From Perkinsus marinus ATCC 50983 (taxonomy: Eukaryota > Perkinsozoa > Perkinsida > Perkinsidae), in NCBI RefSeq assembly GCF_000006405.1, contig NW_003215766.1:832321-896320 (forward strand): a stretch of 64,000 nt of DNA. The letters run 5' to 3'. The translations under genes and the position numbers were made by a program. Below, piece after piece: positions 45,401 through 56,654 of the stretch (position 1 is its first letter; each line of letters opens with the position of its first letter). Under the pieces are notes generated by a model that did not search any database, had not been told where the DNA came from, and saw nothing but the letters and a program-made list of their open reading frames with translations.

Positions 45401-47884
45401 CCCGTGCTGCCTTACCACCGACTAGCCCGACTAACCTTAGAGGAGCAGTCATGTGCAGCGAGTTCTCGGGGTGTTCTCGAGTGCTTATTGGCAGTCTTAG
45501 TGTGAACCCGTGGAACACAGACAAGCTTGTCCTAGCTATTCAGGATGCAAAGCACATGCTGGTGAGGACGTAGATGATACCTCCTTAATGCGGCATTGGT
45601 TTCTATAGGGTACCCCTGAGCTTGCCGAGCGGCTTTACCGTGATACGGCCTACGTTTCGAGTCACTCCCTGCTTTCTTGGGCGGAAGATTTCCTGTGTGA
45701 TCTCCGCAGGGCAAGAAAGAAGGCTGAGATGATGTATATCACTTATGGATTCGGGGCCAACTTCAGGTGGGTCGACTAGGGGCCGTCTATGCACTGAGGT
45801 TGGTGCTGCAGGTTGATGGGACTGTCTGAGGACTTCCAAAGGTTGGAACATGAGGAGATCCTCGCCGCGTATAAGAGGGCCAAGTTCAGAGTACTCTTCC
45901 TCGACAACGAAGGTAGTTGCCTCATTTGTGGTGTGTTCGGCTGAGTCGTGATTCCAATCAGGGACATTGTGCTCGACGTCTTATATCCCTCGAAATGCGT
46001 ATGGCTCCCCTAGGGCTTCTTCGGGACAGTTCCCTAGCTCGTCCAGTGAAGGGGAGCTGACCAATCTACATATGCATGGTAGTCCACCGAGTGAGACGGT
46101 CCTGCAAATGCTGAGGTAAGGGGGTCCCTGTTTACTCTCCATTATGTTCTTGGTCAGAGTGATGTGTCGGGACCCTCGTAATGTGGTAGTGATCTTGAGT
46201 GGTCGCAGTCCGGACCACCTTGAGAAGTGGTTCAGCAGTGTCGACCACATTGGTAGGCGCACAGCACCAACCTTGGCAGCTGTATTAGTGTCATGATCTA
46301 GGCCTGGCAGCTGAGCATGGGTACTATTACCAAGTACCTGCCCTCAACGGTCCTGATCATCAACAGGGTGTTTCCTCGTCCCGTCGGCATTGGGAGTGCC
46401 TTCTCAGTAGGTCTGCGGTATCGGACACCATACCTGCAGTTTTTGTTTTATAGGTGATAGTTATGCTTCTGAAAGGGACGACACGTCGTGGAAGGCCATC
46501 GCTATGGAGCTGATGAAGCAGTAAGGGTAGTTCGCGGAGGTAGGGGAAGTGATGAACTTGTGTTAGGTATGTAGCCCGGACACAGGGATCGTATATCGAG
46601 TATAAGGGGTCGGCATTGGTGTGGCAGTATGGGGATGCTGATCCTGACTTCGGGCAGTGGCAAGCGAAGGAGCTGGCCAACAGCTTGGAAGAACTCCTCG
46701 ACACGTGAGTATCTCAATGATACTTTGTTTAGTGTCTCCGATCTAGGTATAATGTGGAGGTGGTATGTGGCAAGGGCTTTGTAGAGATAAAGTTGAAGGG
46801 TGTCAATAAGGGTGTGGCGGCACAGATCATACTCCAGAAGCTCTCGAGCATTCGTGGTCAACCGGACTTTGTAAGGAATTATAGCTACACGCCCTGTGGA
46901 GGTCATGGGCCGCCTCCTAGGTGCTTGCAATGGGAGATGACCAGTCTGATGAGCTAATGTTCGAGAAGTTGAAGAACCTTTACGAGCCCAAGTCGTCTCC
47001 CATCCCTGTACATGTTGAGAGTAGGCCAGGTCTCATCGTGTTGGTCATCACCCTAGGGTTCTCACATGGCAGGCCCTAAGCATCGCCCACCGTCACCGGC
47101 CGGCTCTGCTGGTAATACAAGCTCAATTGAACGGCCTAAGCGAACGCTCGGGTTGAACTCTGGCAGTATTCATCGTGATCTCAACCAGTTGGGTACTGGT
47201 GTGCGGAGGTAATACCATCGTCTGAGTGGAGACAGTCATATATATAGCTGTTCGTTAGGCCGCCCTTCAGTACGACACCGTCATCGAAGGGTGCTCAAGC
47301 GGCGACATGGAAGGAAGATGGTGGTAACCTAGGGCTGCTGGCATCACATGGCACCAGCACTCGACGACCACAAGGCGAGGCATCGACTCAGCATGCCAAG
47401 AGCATCACTGAGGTCTTCACTGTCTCCGTTGGAAAGAAGCCTAGTCATGCTAAGTAGGCCGGTTTTGTTGCTTGTTTCGGACTGTTATACCCGTCTTCTA
47501 TGGTAGATGGTTCGTAGCTGACCCGCACGAGGTCTCTGACGTGCTGGCTTCTTTAGCAACTGCATCGTCCTCGGCAGCTTGTGCAGGGTGATGCTACTCT
47601 CGTGGTCAATCCTGTGTATGGTCTGTCGTTGTAGGTATGAGGTTCTAAGTTCGAATACTTGCCCAGCCTGGGGACGCCAGTTGAATACGTGCTCAGTTGG
47701 GCGAGCTGCTGGGGCTCTGGCCGGACCTGCTTATGGTCAGCAATACGAGGGGAATCCGGACAGCTACATGTTCTCATACGATGAGAATCTTGAGGAGCAG
47801 GAGCTTCTTATGACTCATGGTGATTCTGGAGAGGAAAGTGGCGAGGATGACGAGATGGCGGAACTCCGTCAGTATCTATATTAA
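42490..47884 (+). CDS. Bifunctional trehalose-6-phosphate synthase/phosphatase
   Basis: Class II-type TPS-TPP, intron-rich. The GT20 half is marked by GVLMVSFELPVKVEKVN (about 43650-43705), DCIPVFLAEDLYHNFVNFCD, LWPIFH, WIHDIYLLLMP (about 44278-44310), FLHTPFPSSDLYKCLPVREE, then LLKGMLCADLVGFQFFEYER and HFLTCCKRILGLDYHF. It continues with ADVLLDTSVKSGLNL, FEYYVARAA, LRGAVMCSEFSGCSRVL and SLSVNPWNTDKLVLAIQDAK (to about 45555). The HAD phosphatase half has FLDNEG (about 45900-45915), VVVILSGRSPDHLEKWF (46180-46235), EYKGSALVWQYGDADPDFGQ (46600-46660), FVEIKLKGVNKG and FTVSVGKKPSHAK (to 47454). A phase-2 intron from 47453 joins this to WFVADPHEVSDVL, so the gene runs on to an acidic tail and the stop at 47882-47884. 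The HAD nucleophile loop reads DNEG instead of DYDG. The N terminus (42490-43180) is only partly resolved. Confidence 0.88.
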
Positions 47885-48205
47885 TCGCGGCTCGCCTTCT
47901 TCGTCACTATTCGGAAGCTTTTACGAAAGCAGGCGACGGTATCAGAGTGCGCGTGCTTGTTCATGGTCATTTTTCTCAACTGGTTTTGTTATACTATTAC
48001 TATGATTACCATATGTACCACTCTACCCCCTCATCCCTCTGTCGCCTCACTAGATTGTCGTTGCTGATACACAGCCCGACACATCCCCTATTATAGCGAC
48101 GTATTTGAGAGCATCCCTTTCAGTGTAGAGGGGTTTGAGTTGGGGCGGGGGGCAGTGGGTCTCACAGCGTGTTGTCATTGGTTGTTATTGTGGTGAACGA
48201 TCCTT
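47885..48205. other. Intergenic stretch, nothing recognised
   Basis: 321 bp between two + genes, with a G-rich run near 48140-48160. No gene, repeat or RNA was identified. Confidence 0.5.
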
Positions 48206-48739
48206 ATGAAGCTCGTACGGTTCTTGCAGAAGCTCAACTCGGAGACAGTTACTGTGGAGTTGAAGAACGGCACAGTGGTTCATGGGACCGTCACTGGTGA
48301 GTGTACTACGTGACAGGAGTCCTCAAGGTTGGGTGATAGGTGTGGATGTGTCGATGAACACGCATATGAAGAACGTGAAGGTCACAGTGCGCGGCCGCAA
48401 CCCAGTGGGCATGGACCATTTAACCATCCGCGGTACGCTATGGAGTCGGCTGTAGTTGTGTATTATTAGTATTCTTGTCTTAGGTAGTACTATCCGTTAC
48501 TTTATCCTCCCTGACCACATCCCTCTGGACACTTTACTGGTAGTGGTGGATTGGTGCTTTAGTGCTGGTGATATGGCTAGTCTTGTAGATTGATGATGGC
48601 CCGAAGAATAAAGCTGCCCGTGATAGAGGTTTCGGTAAAGGGAAGGGTAAGGGAAAGGGCAAGGGTAATGCGGTTTGCCTTGTGTGCGTTGTAGTTGTTA
48701 TGGTATTCAGGTAAGGGTAAGGGTAAAGGTGCCCGATAA
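48206..48739 (+). CDS. Small nuclear ribonucleoprotein SmD1
   Basis: Core Sm-ring subunit of spliceosomal snRNPs. Exon 1 (48206-48296) encodes [20 protein letters not shown] ... HGTVT; exon 2 [20 protein letters not shown] (Sm1); exon 3 [19 protein letters not shown] (Sm2); exon 4 [17 protein letters not shown] and a repeat tail, and a last exon completes the tail to the stop at 48737-48739. All joins are GT-AG and in frame; the whole protein is about 115-120 residues, normal for the family. The tail is unusual: where SmD1 normally ends in Arg-Gly repeats (the sites of symmetric arginine dimethylation), this one encodes alternating Gly-Lys, with a single Arg before the stop. At DNA level the tail reads as GGGTAAG/GGGAAG repeats. 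Confidence 0.95.
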
Positions 48740-49082
48740 GAATTGAACGTCTAAGGCGGCGGACTGGATGGAGACTAACGTTAAGCCTCGACTTCATCCC
48801 TCATGTGGGAGTGCCATCAGTATACACCATTGCCACTGCTCTTCAACCATAGAGGGATCTAGTCTGTAAGCTCGTACCCTATATAGACGATGACGAAGTC
48901 TCGCTATCATTCCAGTCTAGAGTTCAAGCGGTAAATCAGGGGGGTGGGGGGTTGGGAAGTTATCCCTCAGTGTGTCGCATGGTTAAGCTTACAGCTTGGA
49001 CCTCTGTTATGAGTTTTATCGAGTAAATTGGACCGTGGGGGATGGTCATGATGACGGTTGGTGAGGTTGTAGGTCATCACGC
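48740..49082. other. Intergenic stretch, nothing recognised
   Basis: 343 bp between SmD1 and the transhydrogenase start; a G-rich run lies at 48941-48955. No gene or RNA was identified. Confidence 0.5.
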
Positions 49083-52000
49083 ATGGCCACCTCGTTCTCG
49101 TGCCCTTTGCCTATCACCCCCGATTCTTCCGGCGGTATAGGCCTGTTGGATGAGGAGGATCATTGTAGCGAGCCGCGCCGGTCCCCATCCCCCTCATCGG
49201 ACCAGTCACCGAGGAGAATATTGTGGAGTAAGGCCGCCCTGTCGTCGATGCCCTCTACTGTGGGGCTATAGAGCATGTCTTTGAGGATCGATGAATCACT
49301 GGCATCATCCCTGGAGGCAAACGCTGGTTAGGTACGATCCTCTACCGGCCAGGTGGCGAGGTCGAGTGCCAGCCAGGCTCATTCCTGTCTACGAAGACTT
49401 TGACGATGGACTGGGCTGACTGGCTGGGGGATGCCGCTAAAGAGGAGGATCGACGAGATGCTGGTGAGCTTTCAAGGCCTTAGTGGTAGTAGCTCCATCC
49501 CGGTTGTGAGTTGAATCAGATTCTAATGAGGAAGAGAGTGTAGTGGCTCTACATGTGCCCAGAATACATCGTATATTATGGATACCGCTCAGTCTGGCAG
49601 CTGGGAGTCTGTTCTTAGAAGCCTTGCCGCCTACCTCGATTCTCGCTGGTACTGCGGTTGGGTAGTAGAGACAGCCGTCTGGTCGTGTTCCTTTTACTGT
49701 GGATATCTCAGATCGACTGGCTCTTTTGGGGCCCTTGTGACCTCTTTCGCTAAGGCCTCGGGTGCAGCTATTGCCGCTGCGGGCAGCAACGCTCTGTCCG
49801 TCACTCTGCCGATGGCATCAACTGTGAGGGGGATGATAGTCTATTTCCGCTGGTCTGGGGACTTATAGTTTGATCAGATTTTATTCATGTTTTCTCTGAG
49901 GGGCCTCAATTCGCATGAGACGTCCAAGAGAGGAAATTGGCTGGGCGTTGTTGGTGCGGCCTCGGCGGTAGTCACCGTAGTAGCAACCACTTGGATTCCA
50001 CAATACTCCTCCTGTAATGACGGCAATGTTCGCTTGTCTTCATCGTCCCATCTTTTGTGTCCTTGATTGTTCAGCTGTCCTCTTGCGATCGATGGGGCTA
50101 TTCATGCCAACAGCTGCAGCGGCTTGTGCCGTCGGCTTGGGTGTTGCTTCGTGTGTCCAGATGGAAGAGATGCCTCAGCTAGTAGCGGGCTTCCATAGGC
50201 AATCTTGGATTATCACCTCTATCACTGCTTCATGGTTTCTCCTCAGCTTCACTGGCCTTGCTGCGGTCCTCATCGGTTTATCAGCTCACTTGAATCCGTC
50301 AGCAACAGCAGCAGGGGGAGCCCTCGCCCAAGCACTGGAAACATTCATCGGGGTTAGTGTCGGTAGGGCCCCATTGGGTCTTTGTATCATTATGAGCCTG
50401 TTGTCGAACCAGGCGCGGCGACCTTCAGTGGTTCAGTCGTTGCTGCATTGAAATTACATGGAACAATACCTGGGAGGCCCATTGGCATGAAAATCCGGTA
50501 GGGTGTCCTTCGCCGACATACTTCGAGTCGGCAGTCGAGCTATCGACTGAGAAAGCGTGAGGATTACGGTTGTGCCACTGCTGAGTAGCATAGTTTGGTG
50601 ATTGTTTACATACCTTGGGATTAGGGGCATTGATCATCCTTTTCAGTGGGCCAATCAATGGGCTCTGTCTAACGAAGCTGGCTTTGCTCACTACTGTGTA
50701 CTGTGGTGTCGGCACTCCTTGGGTGAGGACGGGAGCACTACTCGCTAACATGACAGCAAGTGCTATGATAGGTAGGCCATGAAGATGAGGGCATATATCA
50801 TGCCTCTGAAATTACTTCGTGCGTTTTCCCAGTTCACACGCGGGATGGTTGGGAAGTTTTCGGCGCATTCTGGGTGAGCGCGCAAGAGCTCGCGTGAGAA
50901 CATCTCACTGCGGTCCTGCAGTTGTTCGCTGCTTGCTCGGTTCGCTCGGACTAAGGAATTGCTGGGGAAACTAGATGAACTGTGAATAGACCGATGGCGA
51001 GCTCTGTAAATACTTATCATCGGTCGTTTAGCTCAGTCGGTTAGAGCATCGTGCTAATAACGCGAGGGTCGCAGGTTCGAGCCCTGCATCGACCATAGTT
51101 TTAAATTTCTGGCAGACATTTTGTGTATTTCTCACCACCAAGGTGAAATCCGGTCCCATTTTAGATCCACTTGACTGTTATATGAGTTATCTCTTTAACG
51201 TGTGCCTGAGCGCTTAGATGCTGACCCCTTCCTGTGAAACTCCTAAATCTTGTCAGCGTTCCTGACTCAACAATGTCTTCTTGTTGAGCCCACGCGCTCA
51301 GGACACCTCGTGTAACCTCACGCGTAAACGGAACGAGCGAAATAGCCACTCGTCGTTGATGCTAAATGGAGAACCCGGCCATCGATCTTGGTGCCTCTCG
51401 CTTGCTAAGCGAGCGCTCTACCATTTGAGATAGTCCCCCTTGGATTAGTATATTCATAGGCCGGGGAGTGAAGTTTTCCATGTAAGGGTTCCGTATCTTG
51501 CATGTCCCTGAGGCCATAACTTATCAATTCAGTTACGGACTACTCAACGAACATAGTGCACGAGCAATCTTTGACCTCTCATATCATTTTTCTGCATCTA
51601 TCATAATATGATAATCATTTCCCGCGTAATCAACGAGCGTGCTCCGAACCCGCTTATCCTTCGAGTCTAGACAGTCCTGCGGCGTCGTGGTGGTTTTAGT
51701 GTCTCATTCTGTGGGATCACGCGGAGCCCTTGGTCGCCCTAGGCTTGTAGCCTATCAAGCCATGGGACGTGATTCACCTTCTCCCACGCTTGAACATAGG
51801 CTTAATTATTATGGAGAAAATGCTGAGATCAAGTCGGCGTATGTCCCTCGGTCATTTTCTAGCCTTTCCAAGAGTCTATACAATGTTGCATCGACACTGT
51901 CGATTCGACATTCCCACTCATGAACCGCATTGAGCAATATCCGATGCCCAGGGTCGCCCTTTTCCAGAACTACGCCACTTTGCCGATCGTCTCTGTTGTA

Positions 52001-55000
52001 GACGGCACTTTTACACTTGTAGTCCTAGTCTTTTCTGGTCTTGACTATGCTCCGCATGCTTGAATGCCTTCTGGAGATTTGCCGTGCCATATAGCATCTT
52101 CGTCAGGGGCTATGATGGTACTACCAGTCGGAGGCGCCGACATGCCGGTTATAGTGAGCTTGCTCAACTCTTTGTCCGGGCTGGCGACATCTGCATCCGG
52201 GTTCATGATGTCCAATTCTATGGTGACATCACTGTTGCCAGTAGTAGAATATAGCAATGACGTCTCAGTTGGTTATGACTGGTGCGTTGGTGACCAGCAG
52301 CGGAGCCTTGCTGAGTGACATCATGTGCAGAGGAATCAATCGCAGCCTCGTCAGTGTTCTACAAGGTCGGTTGATTGAACGATCCAGTTTGGTCCTTTTT
52401 CACTGGTGGACGTCTCTTTAGGAGGCTTTGGAGTGGAGGACGGCTCGCTAGCGGTACCATCAGGTGGTACTGTAGCCGGTGAGGTCCATACTATCGATTC
52501 CGCAGAGCTTGTTCGGAAGTTGACTCATGCAAAGAAGGTATTGCAAAGTCGTGGATTGTTGTACACGGCAAGTCCCCTCCGCGGCTAGGTACTGATCGTC
52601 CCGGGCTACGGCATGGCCGTCGCACGGTGCCAGCAGCAGGTATCCGAAATCGCAAATCTCCTGCGCAATCGGAAGTCCGTCACCACCGAGGGAGTCTATT
52701 CCCATTAACCCCATCGTAATATTTCTTTCAGTGGCGCGATGGTAGTTTTCGGGATCCACCCCGTAGCCGGGCGCCTACCGGGCCATATGAATGTGCTCCT
52801 GGCAGAAGCCAATGTGCCATATGATATCGTCCTCGAGATGGAGGAGGTGGGACGCCCTTCCCTCTAGGTGTCGCTTTATCCCATGAACCTAGGTGAATGC
52901 GGAAATAGCCTCTTTCGACTTGTGTATCGTTCTTGGCGCGAACGACATCGTGAATCCCACGACCGGTAGTGACCCTTCCAGCCCGATATACGGCATGCCG
53001 GCTATTGAGGTGTGGAAGTGTCGGGAGTGTATTGTCTTGAAGAGGAGTATGGCCACCGGGTGAGGCGAGGAGGGTCGGTCTGGTGACGGCTGCTATTGTG
53101 GAGGTCTGTCAGTTACTCTGGTGTTGAGAACCCTCTCTTCTTCCATGAGAACAGCCGAATGCTGTTCGGCCATGCCCGCGAGATGATGGATAAAATCCGC
53201 AACGAGCTGGTCGATCAGTTGCCTAGCGAAGACGTCGTTCAGCAAGGTGAGGCAGCAAGAGTGCTCAGGTTGCCTGAGAGGAAACTTCCATAAATGTCCG
53301 AATGATGGCGTCCGGAAGGCTCATTGTCCTGTCTGCTTTTTACTTGTTGGAGGCGCTGCTGACTGTGGCTGTCGATCTGTCATTTCGCCCAGGTCCAACA
53401 GCTGTCGTCGGGGAGACTGGCAACTCTGCGGGGAAGGATGGGTCGAGTGATAGCAGCACTGAGGAGCAGAGGATTGAGTACCCTCCGGTCGGTGTTATGG
53501 TCGGATTCGTCAATGAGTGCATCTTCGAGAGTGCTGGTAGTAGATCCTAGCATTGTCGGTCCGTTCTCATGAATAGCTCTTCTGCTTAGAAGCAACAGAG
53601 ACAGAGCGACGAGTAGCTGTAACGCCTGTGGTGACACGCAAGCTCCGTATGCTGGGCTTTGACGTGGCCTTTGAGGAGGGTAGTGGTGAAGCTGCTGGCT
53701 TCTCCGATGAGGAGTACGAGCTTATGGGGGCTACTCGGCTGAAGACAGCGGTAGTGCATAGATAGAACTGTTGAGGCTCCGTATGATACGTTGCTGTGCT
53801 GACAGCTTGGATCGTTCGTTCAGGAGGAAGTGTATGCCAAGGCCGACGTAATGCTGCGAGTTGGTGCATTATGCGGCAAGGATGTTCGACTATGTCGGGA
53901 CGGCAACTCCCCTGAGGGCTCTGTCCAGGTAGGCTGCACGCCCGTACAAGTCCGTACAAGTCCGGACAGGCGCTGTCGTTAGGTAGTAATATCGACTTTT
54001 CCGGTCAACGACGAAGTCCTCGCTCTACTCGAACAATTTCGTGCAAGAAAGGTTACCGTCATCAACATGGCCGCCGTGCCGAGGATTAGGTAGGGCGGGA
54101 GGGGACACTTGGTAGTCTCGAGTACTTGTGGCATCTCTCTGATACTACCTGGGATGGGCCCTTCCTATTCAACACGCCTTGTCCTTATCGTAGTCGAGCC
54201 CAGAAGCTGGATGTCCTCACATCAATGGCGAACATTGCCGGCTATAGGTGAGACGGCTCTGAGCTGTGGCTCGGTAGTAGCTCTATGTTGTCTCAGGGCT
54301 GTGGTGGAGGCCTTCCACGTGCTCCCCCGCATCTCCCGTCCGTCAGTCACGGCTAGCGGCCATCTACCAGCAGCGAGTGTCTTTGTTATTGGTAAGTACA
54401 GCATGAGGGGTTGTAGTATCGTTCTGGCAGGCACTGGGGTGGCCGGGCTTTCTGCAGTAGCGACAGCACAGAGCCTCGGAGCCAGAGTATATGCGAGCGA
54501 TGTTCGCGACACTACCAAGGAACAGGTGTGCTACTTGCCTCAGGCGTCTCTGCCTCCGATCACGCTCTCTGTCTTGTCCCAGATTGAGTCCATGGGAGCT
54601 ACTTTCGTCCGCATCGAGTGTAGGGAGTTGTCCGGAGCTGGAGGAGTGGGAGGGTATGCGGCGGAGATCAGCTCGCCTGAGTTCAAGCGGGCACAGATGG
54701 AGACTTATGCTGCCATGGTGAAGAAGGTGACGAGGCCTGGCTATCTGCCTATATGCAGAGAGTTCAGCACATTCAGGTTGACGTTGTCATATGCACAGCA
54801 ATGATTCCTAATAGAAGAGCTCCGGTGTTGGTGACTGCGGCCATGGTAAGATAACTACCTGCTGATTGAATTCGTGGGTTTTAACACCCACTTCCTCCAC
54901 TTGGCACTTAGGTCCGCTCAATGGCCCCGCATAGTGTCATCGTGGATCTCGCGGCGACAGCAGGAGGCAACTGCGAGCTGACAGTAGTTGTGCCTTCCTG

Positions 55001-56038
55001 ACTTGAATTTATGCTGAGAGCATTGGCAGGTTCCCGGTCGAACGCTTGTCGATGGAGTATCGAAGGTGACGCTTGTGGGCCGCACAACGCTCACTTCAGA
55101 CATGCCGCAGCAGAGCTCGACGATGCTCAGCCACAATCTCTTAGGGATGCTCCAGCTACTGCGCAAAGGTGGGGACTCTAGTGATGTGCACGGGAGGTAT
55201 TTGGATCGGAGTAGATACGTCCTCGGGAGAAGTTGGCGGGCCCGCCAGTTTGACCTTCAACTTCGACGACGTTGTTGTGAGGCAAAGTACCTTCACGAGG
55301 GACGGGGAGATGCTGTGAGCTGCAGAGGCCTGGGAGTTACGTACCACGTGTCTTGAGGTATCCACCTCCGCCAATGCCGCAACCTCCAACGCCTGTGCCC
55401 CCATCGTTACCGGTAGGAGTGGAACTACTGCCTATGATGCACCGTGATGACAGTAACGCCCAGGCAGTGCTCGGTAGGATTGGTATGTAGTGGAACTGAC
55501 GGTGGAAGCGGTTATTCTATCAGACTACCTGTGTGACCACTCAGAGGCTGTGGCTGTGGCTCTAGGCTTTACAGTGGTCTTGGCGCTGGGCATCTCTGCT
55601 GATGTCAATAACGTCCGCCTTGTTGGCGACTTCGTAAGTATCCTCTTACCTAGGCCTACTGGTAGTAGGCAGTGTGTTGAAGGTGCTGTCGCTATTGATT
55701 GGTCACTTCACGGTGGCCGCGGTGACCCCTGCATTGCACACCCCGTTAATATCGGTGACCAACGCTATCAGCGGAGTCATCGCCACTGGCGGTATGCTTC
55801 AGATGAACGGACCGTTCCCTAGTGGACAGGTGAGACTCCCAGAGATCTGGGTCGTGCAAGGCTCTGCTATGTTCAGGTTGTATCCGCCTTAGCTGCCGTA
55901 TTCTTCAGCTTAGTCAACGTGTCTGGGGGCTTCGCTATTACTCATAGGATGCTGCAGATGTTCAAGCCAGCCCAGACTAGGGCGATTCTGGATGGTCCTC
56001 GCCCAGCTGACGTCGACGTGGCTAGGCGTGTGAACTAG
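49083..56038 (+). CDS. NAD(P) transhydrogenase, beta-alpha fused
   Basis: Proton-pumping transhydrogenase of the inner mitochondrial membrane (or another energised membrane) that reduces NADP+ with NADH. The PntB part comes first: [20 protein letters not shown] (about 49895-49955), [21 protein letters not shown], and [15 protein letters not shown] up to a donor at 50498. It resumes at about 52089 with [33 protein letters not shown] (about 52587-52620), [28 protein letters not shown] and [17 protein letters not shown] (to about 53180). PntA follows: [52 protein letters not shown] (NAD fold, about 54380-54490), [18 protein letters not shown] (about 54930-54985), then membrane helices and the end DVARRVN, with the stop at 56036-56038. 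This beta-alpha order is the apicomplexan/Entamoeba type. Exons at 49083-49600 are unassigned and might belong to another gene. The 1.5-kb gap inside PntB carries other genes. Confidence 0.85.
50530..51020 (-). CDS. Small mitochondrial-type membrane protein, antisense inside the transhydrogenase locus
   Basis: The frame from 51020 starts [20 protein letters not shown], a typical basic, Ser-rich mitochondrial presequence, and continues through [19 protein letters not shown] to the hydrophobic [11 protein letters not shown]. The hydrophobic segment continues in another frame as [20 protein letters not shown] then [20 protein letters not shown], which ends at a good GTATGT donor (50612). The switch of frame at about 50765 has no clear intron, so either a frameshift, a sequence error or an unrecognised splice is involved. 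The final exon is uncertain and may run antisense to the transhydrogenase exon that ends at 50497. It is possibly an alveolate-specific respiratory-complex subunit, but that is inference only. Confidence 0.45.
51022..51095 (+). tRNA. tRNA-Ile (anticodon AAU)
   Basis: 74-nt cloverleaf: acceptor GGTCGTT/ATCGACC with one T-T mismatch, D arm GCTC/GAGC, anticodon stem TCGTG/CGCGA with loop CTAATAA (AAU at 34-36), variable loop GGGTC, T stem GCAGG/CCTGC with loop TTCGAGC, and discriminator A at 51095. No intron and no encoded CCA beyond it. It begins 2 bp from the start codon of the antisense gene at 51020. Confidence 0.95.
51368..51439 (-). tRNA. tRNA-Ala (anticodon AGC), probably decayed
   Basis: The minus strand shows an acceptor stem that pairs throughout with G-T allowed (GGGGGAC/GTTCTCC), a perfect anticodon stem CTCGC/GCGAG with loop TTAGCAA, and an Ala-like body. 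However the D stem has one mismatch, and the T stem (CCAAG/GCCGG around ATCGATG) has three of five pairs broken. It is either a pseudogene or an unusually degenerate tRNA; the anticodon part alone looks functional. Confidence 0.6.
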
Positions 56039-56370
56039 GCCTTCAGCTCTCTCACCTGACCGACTACGTACCCACGCGACCCTAACGCGTTTTAGATGTA
56101 TATGCCGACGACCATGTGGTTGCTGTTTCACATATGAATGTCAACTAAACCGATTTCATTTTCTAATTACCCCCTGGCATTCGTGTGGAGTGGGCTTTCA
56201 ATTAATCTCTCAGCGGACCTCCCTGTCTGACCTCTCGGCCGTGTTGCTCTCAGGGGTTGGATGACTTGAGTTGGTCATGTAGCTATTATGTTCTCCTCGT
56301 GATGATGCTCCTATCTTGTTGGAGGCCGTTGCAGAACGTATGGTACAGACCGATAAGGCTGTTCGCCCAG

Positions 56371-56654
56371 ATGGCTGCTCCTTTGAAGTTTACAGTACGA
56401 CCGAAACAAAGGTGAGCTTGTGATGATGAATGCTTCTTTCTTACCACTCCTCTCGTAGGTCCTCCCCCATGAAATTCCAATCGGCGTTCGTATCCGATGA
56501 TGAAGTATCGAAGACTTTGCGTAAAGTACTTGCCACTCAAAACGACAAGGCTGACCAATTTGTACGATCTATTCTGAGTTCAACCTTGAGTGCTGGTTTA
56601 CATTGGTCATGGTCTGATCCGGTCTCAGATAGCATCCCTAGTCGACCATTATGA
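56371..56654 (+). CDS. Small unknown protein (78 aa), two exons
   Basis: Exon 1 is 56371-56411 (MAAPLKFTVRPKQ), with a GT-AG intron 56412-56458 and exon 2 56459-56654; the phase-2 join gives R-SSPMKFQSAFVSDDEVSKTL and RKVLATQNDKADQFVRSI, ending SDSIPSRPL. The model closes exactly, but there is no family match and a second, slightly different frame (VAERMVQTDKAVRPDGCSF) is open over exon 1, so the true start could be upstream. Confidence 0.4.

Noticed and set aside
48640-48735. Telomere-like GGGTAA/GGGAAG repeats
   Set aside because: They lie in the SmD1 coding exons and encode its Gly-Lys tail in frame; there is no terminal or interstitial telomere array.
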